From contig CALEMG010000040.1 of the NCBI GenBank assembly GCA_937910835.1, positions 1-6,278 on the forward strand: a stretch of DNA of 6,278 nt, written 5' to 3'. The first letter of the stretch is position 1. Each line of letters starts with the position of its first letter. This document shows, one piece after another, positions 4,966 to 6,278 of the stretch. A program made the position numbers and the translations under genes. The notes beneath the pieces are model-generated. The model was not told the DNA's origin and made no database searches. It worked only from the letters and a program-made list of their open reading frames with translations. The DNA comes from an uncultured Alphaproteobacteria bacterium. GTDB taxonomy: Bacteria > Pseudomonadota > Alphaproteobacteria > Sneathiellales > Sneathiellaceae.

Positions 4966-6278
4966 TTGCCGCTGCCGCTGACATCCTCTCACTGGGGGAC
5001 ATATCGGGTAGAGAGCAAGGCGGGTGAGCCGGTCGCCGTAAAACCGCTTGCGGACGATCCAGCCCCTTCCCCGATCGGAGCGGCAATGATCGATACCCGT
5101 ACGGGTCCCAGCCGCATTCGCCAGCCGATGATCCGCCGTGGCTTTCTGGAGGATGGGCCAGATGGCAGCCGGAGTAGGCGCGGGCGAGAGGAATTTGTGC
5201 CCGTCAGTTGGGACATCGCTCTCGATCTCGTAGCCCAGGAACTTAACCGCGTGCGGGACCAATTCGGCAACCGAGCCATCTACGCCGGTTCTTACGGTTG
5301 GGCGAGCGCTGGGCGGTTTCATCATGCACAAAGTCAGCTACGGCGCTTTATGAATCTCTTTGGCGGCTGCACGACATCCCGCGATTCATACAGCTACGCC
5401 GCAGCAGAAGTGATCCTGCCACATATTGTCGGCCCAATGCCAACATTGCTTCAAGAGCATACCTCCTGGCGATCGATTGCCGAAGCAGGATCAAAGGTCG
5501 TTGCCTTCGGCGGGATAGCGCCACGTAATTCGCAGATGAACGCCGGTGGGGTCGGGCGCCATAGTCAAGCGGAGGATATGTCGGCGGCCCGGAAAGCAGG
5601 GGTAAAGTTCATCAATATCAGCCCCAGTAATTCAGATGTGAACGGGGAGCTGGCGGCAGACTGGATTCCCATTCGCCCGAATACCGACACCGCTCTGATG
5701 CTCGCCCTTGCCCACACGCTTTTCGTTGAAAATCTTCATGACCGAGTGTTTCTTAAAGACTATTGCACCGGGTTTGAACAGTTCCATCCATACCTCGCGG
5801 GCGAGACCGACGGCACGCCCAAGGATGCCGACTGGGCAGCGGCAATCACCGGCATTCCGGCAGCGCGCATCCTCTCGCTCGCTCGCGAAATGGCGGCGGG
5901 ATCGACGTTTTTGAATGGCAGTTGGTCCCTCACCCGGCAGCAGAATGGAGAACAGGCGATCTGGATGCTAGTGGTGCTGGCGGCAATGCTGGGAGGGATT
6001 GGCAAGCCCGGCACCGGTTTCGGCCTTGGCTTGGGCGCGGTGAACGGCATTGGAAGTGATCGCGGATATTTACCCTGGGCGGCACTCCCAACTGGGCAAA
6101 ACCCGGAAAGCAGCTATATTCCGGTTTCCCGGATCGCCGATATGCTGCTTAATCCTGGGAAGGAATTTCGCTATAACGGGGGAGAATATGCCTACCCCGA
6201 TGCTCGTCTGGTTTACTGGGGCGGCGGCAACCCTTACCATCATCATCAAGATATTAACCGGTTAATAAAGGCATGGCA
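4966..6278 (+). CDS. Molybdopterin oxidoreductase, DMSO-reductase family, BisC/TorA-like (3' end outside window)
   Basis: 437 codons are visible, a little over half of a usual ~770-residue protein, open to the edge. The start is TTG 4966, four bases after the lyase stop, with AGGAGG ideally placed. The sequence follows E. coli BisC: SHWGTYRVE (8-16), FVPVSWDIALDL (77-88), YAGSYGWASAGRFHHA (106-121), the VILPHIVG segment (149-156), RQQNGEQ..WM and the GGNPYHHHQDINRLIKAW end. In RDSYSYAAAE (139-148), S143 aligns with the serine that ligates molybdenum in this subfamily. There is no N-terminal cysteine cluster for an Fe-S centre and no twin-arginine signal, so the enzyme should be cytoplasmic like BisC, unlike periplasmic TorA/DorA. 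The family reduces S-oxides or N-oxides, occasionally hydroxylates. The tight link to the lyase suggests one pathway; the substrate is unknown. Confidence 0.88.
   Translation, partial: MPLPLTSSHWGTYRVESKAGEPVAVKPLADDPAPSPIGAAMIDTRTGPSRIRQPMIRRGFLEDGPDGSRSRRGREEFVPVSWDIALDLVAQELNRVRDQFGNRAIYAGSYGWASAGRFHHAQSQLRRFMNLFGGCTTSRDSYSYAAAEVILPHIVGPMPTLLQEHTSWRSIAEAGSKVVAFGGIAPRNSQMNAGGVGRHSQAEDMSAARKAGVKFINISPSNSDVNGELAADWIPIRPNTDTALMLALAHTLFVENLHDRVFLKDYCTGFEQFHPYLAGETDGTPKDADWAAAITGIPAARILSLAREMAAGSTFLNGSWSLTRQQNGEQAIWMLVVLAAMLGGIGKPGTGFGLGLGAVNGIGSDRGYLPWAALPTGQNPESSYIPVSRIADMLLNPGKEFRYNGGEYAYPDARLVYWGGGNPYHHHQDINRLIKAW

Noticed and set aside
6226..6250. His-rich YHHHQD stretch as an unusual metal site
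   Set aside because: BisC-family proteins carry a similar HHQDxNRL motif here, so it is an ordinary family feature.
1..6278. Insertion sequences, CRISPR arrays, tRNA or rRNA genes
   Set aside because: I saw no transposase, terminal repeats, repeat-spacer pattern or structured RNA gene.

Overview
The window looks like an accessory catabolic locus from a Gram-negative bacterium, most likely an alphaproteobacterium. The clues are the close EhuABCD relatedness, mid-GC coding sequence with AT-rich control regions, and a cytoplasmic BisC-type molybdoenzyme. A rhizobial or Brucella/Ochrobactrum-type host would fit, but the genus is inferred from style only.

Layout. Positions 1-244 (minus strand) hold the start of an Lrp/AsnC-family regulator that runs off the left edge. 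A 383-bp AT-rich divergent control region follows (245-627), with inverted repeats and a candidate 53-codon small ORF. Four plus-strand genes then encode a complete amino-acid-type ABC importer of the ectoine/hydroxyectoine (Ehu) family: ATPase (628-1410), periplasmic binding protein (1496-2344), and two permeases (2419-3087 and 3091-3759). A strong hairpin sits between the binding-protein and first permease genes. After a 149-bp spacer comes a PLP enzyme resembling diaminopropionate ammonia-lyase (3909-4961). Four bases further on, from a TTG codon, starts a DMSO-reductase-family molybdopterin oxidoreductase of the BisC/TorA type (4966 to beyond the right edge).

How the parts may work together. 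The importer should bring in a small zwitterionic amino-acid-like solute. The PLP enzyme and the molybdoenzyme, which appear translationally coupled, could process it. None of the usual ectoine-degradation enzymes is visible here, and the binding protein differs from the Sinorhizobium EhuB pocket at three recalled ligand contacts. The substrate may therefore not be ectoine. An S-oxide or N-oxide of an amino acid is one speculative fit for a reductase plus a beta-eliminating lyase.

The strongest unlisted signal is a 15-bp dyad TGAT-N7-ATCA. I find it three times, all in intergenic DNA: twice between the regulator and the transporter, and once ahead of the lyase. The copies at 371-385 and 3837-3851 agree at 13 of 15 bases. 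This suggests one regulator, plausibly the adjacent Lrp/AsnC protein, controls both units. A second unusual element is an eight-codon leader ORF with a strong Shine-Dalgarno that ends on the lyase start codon (ATGA overlap).
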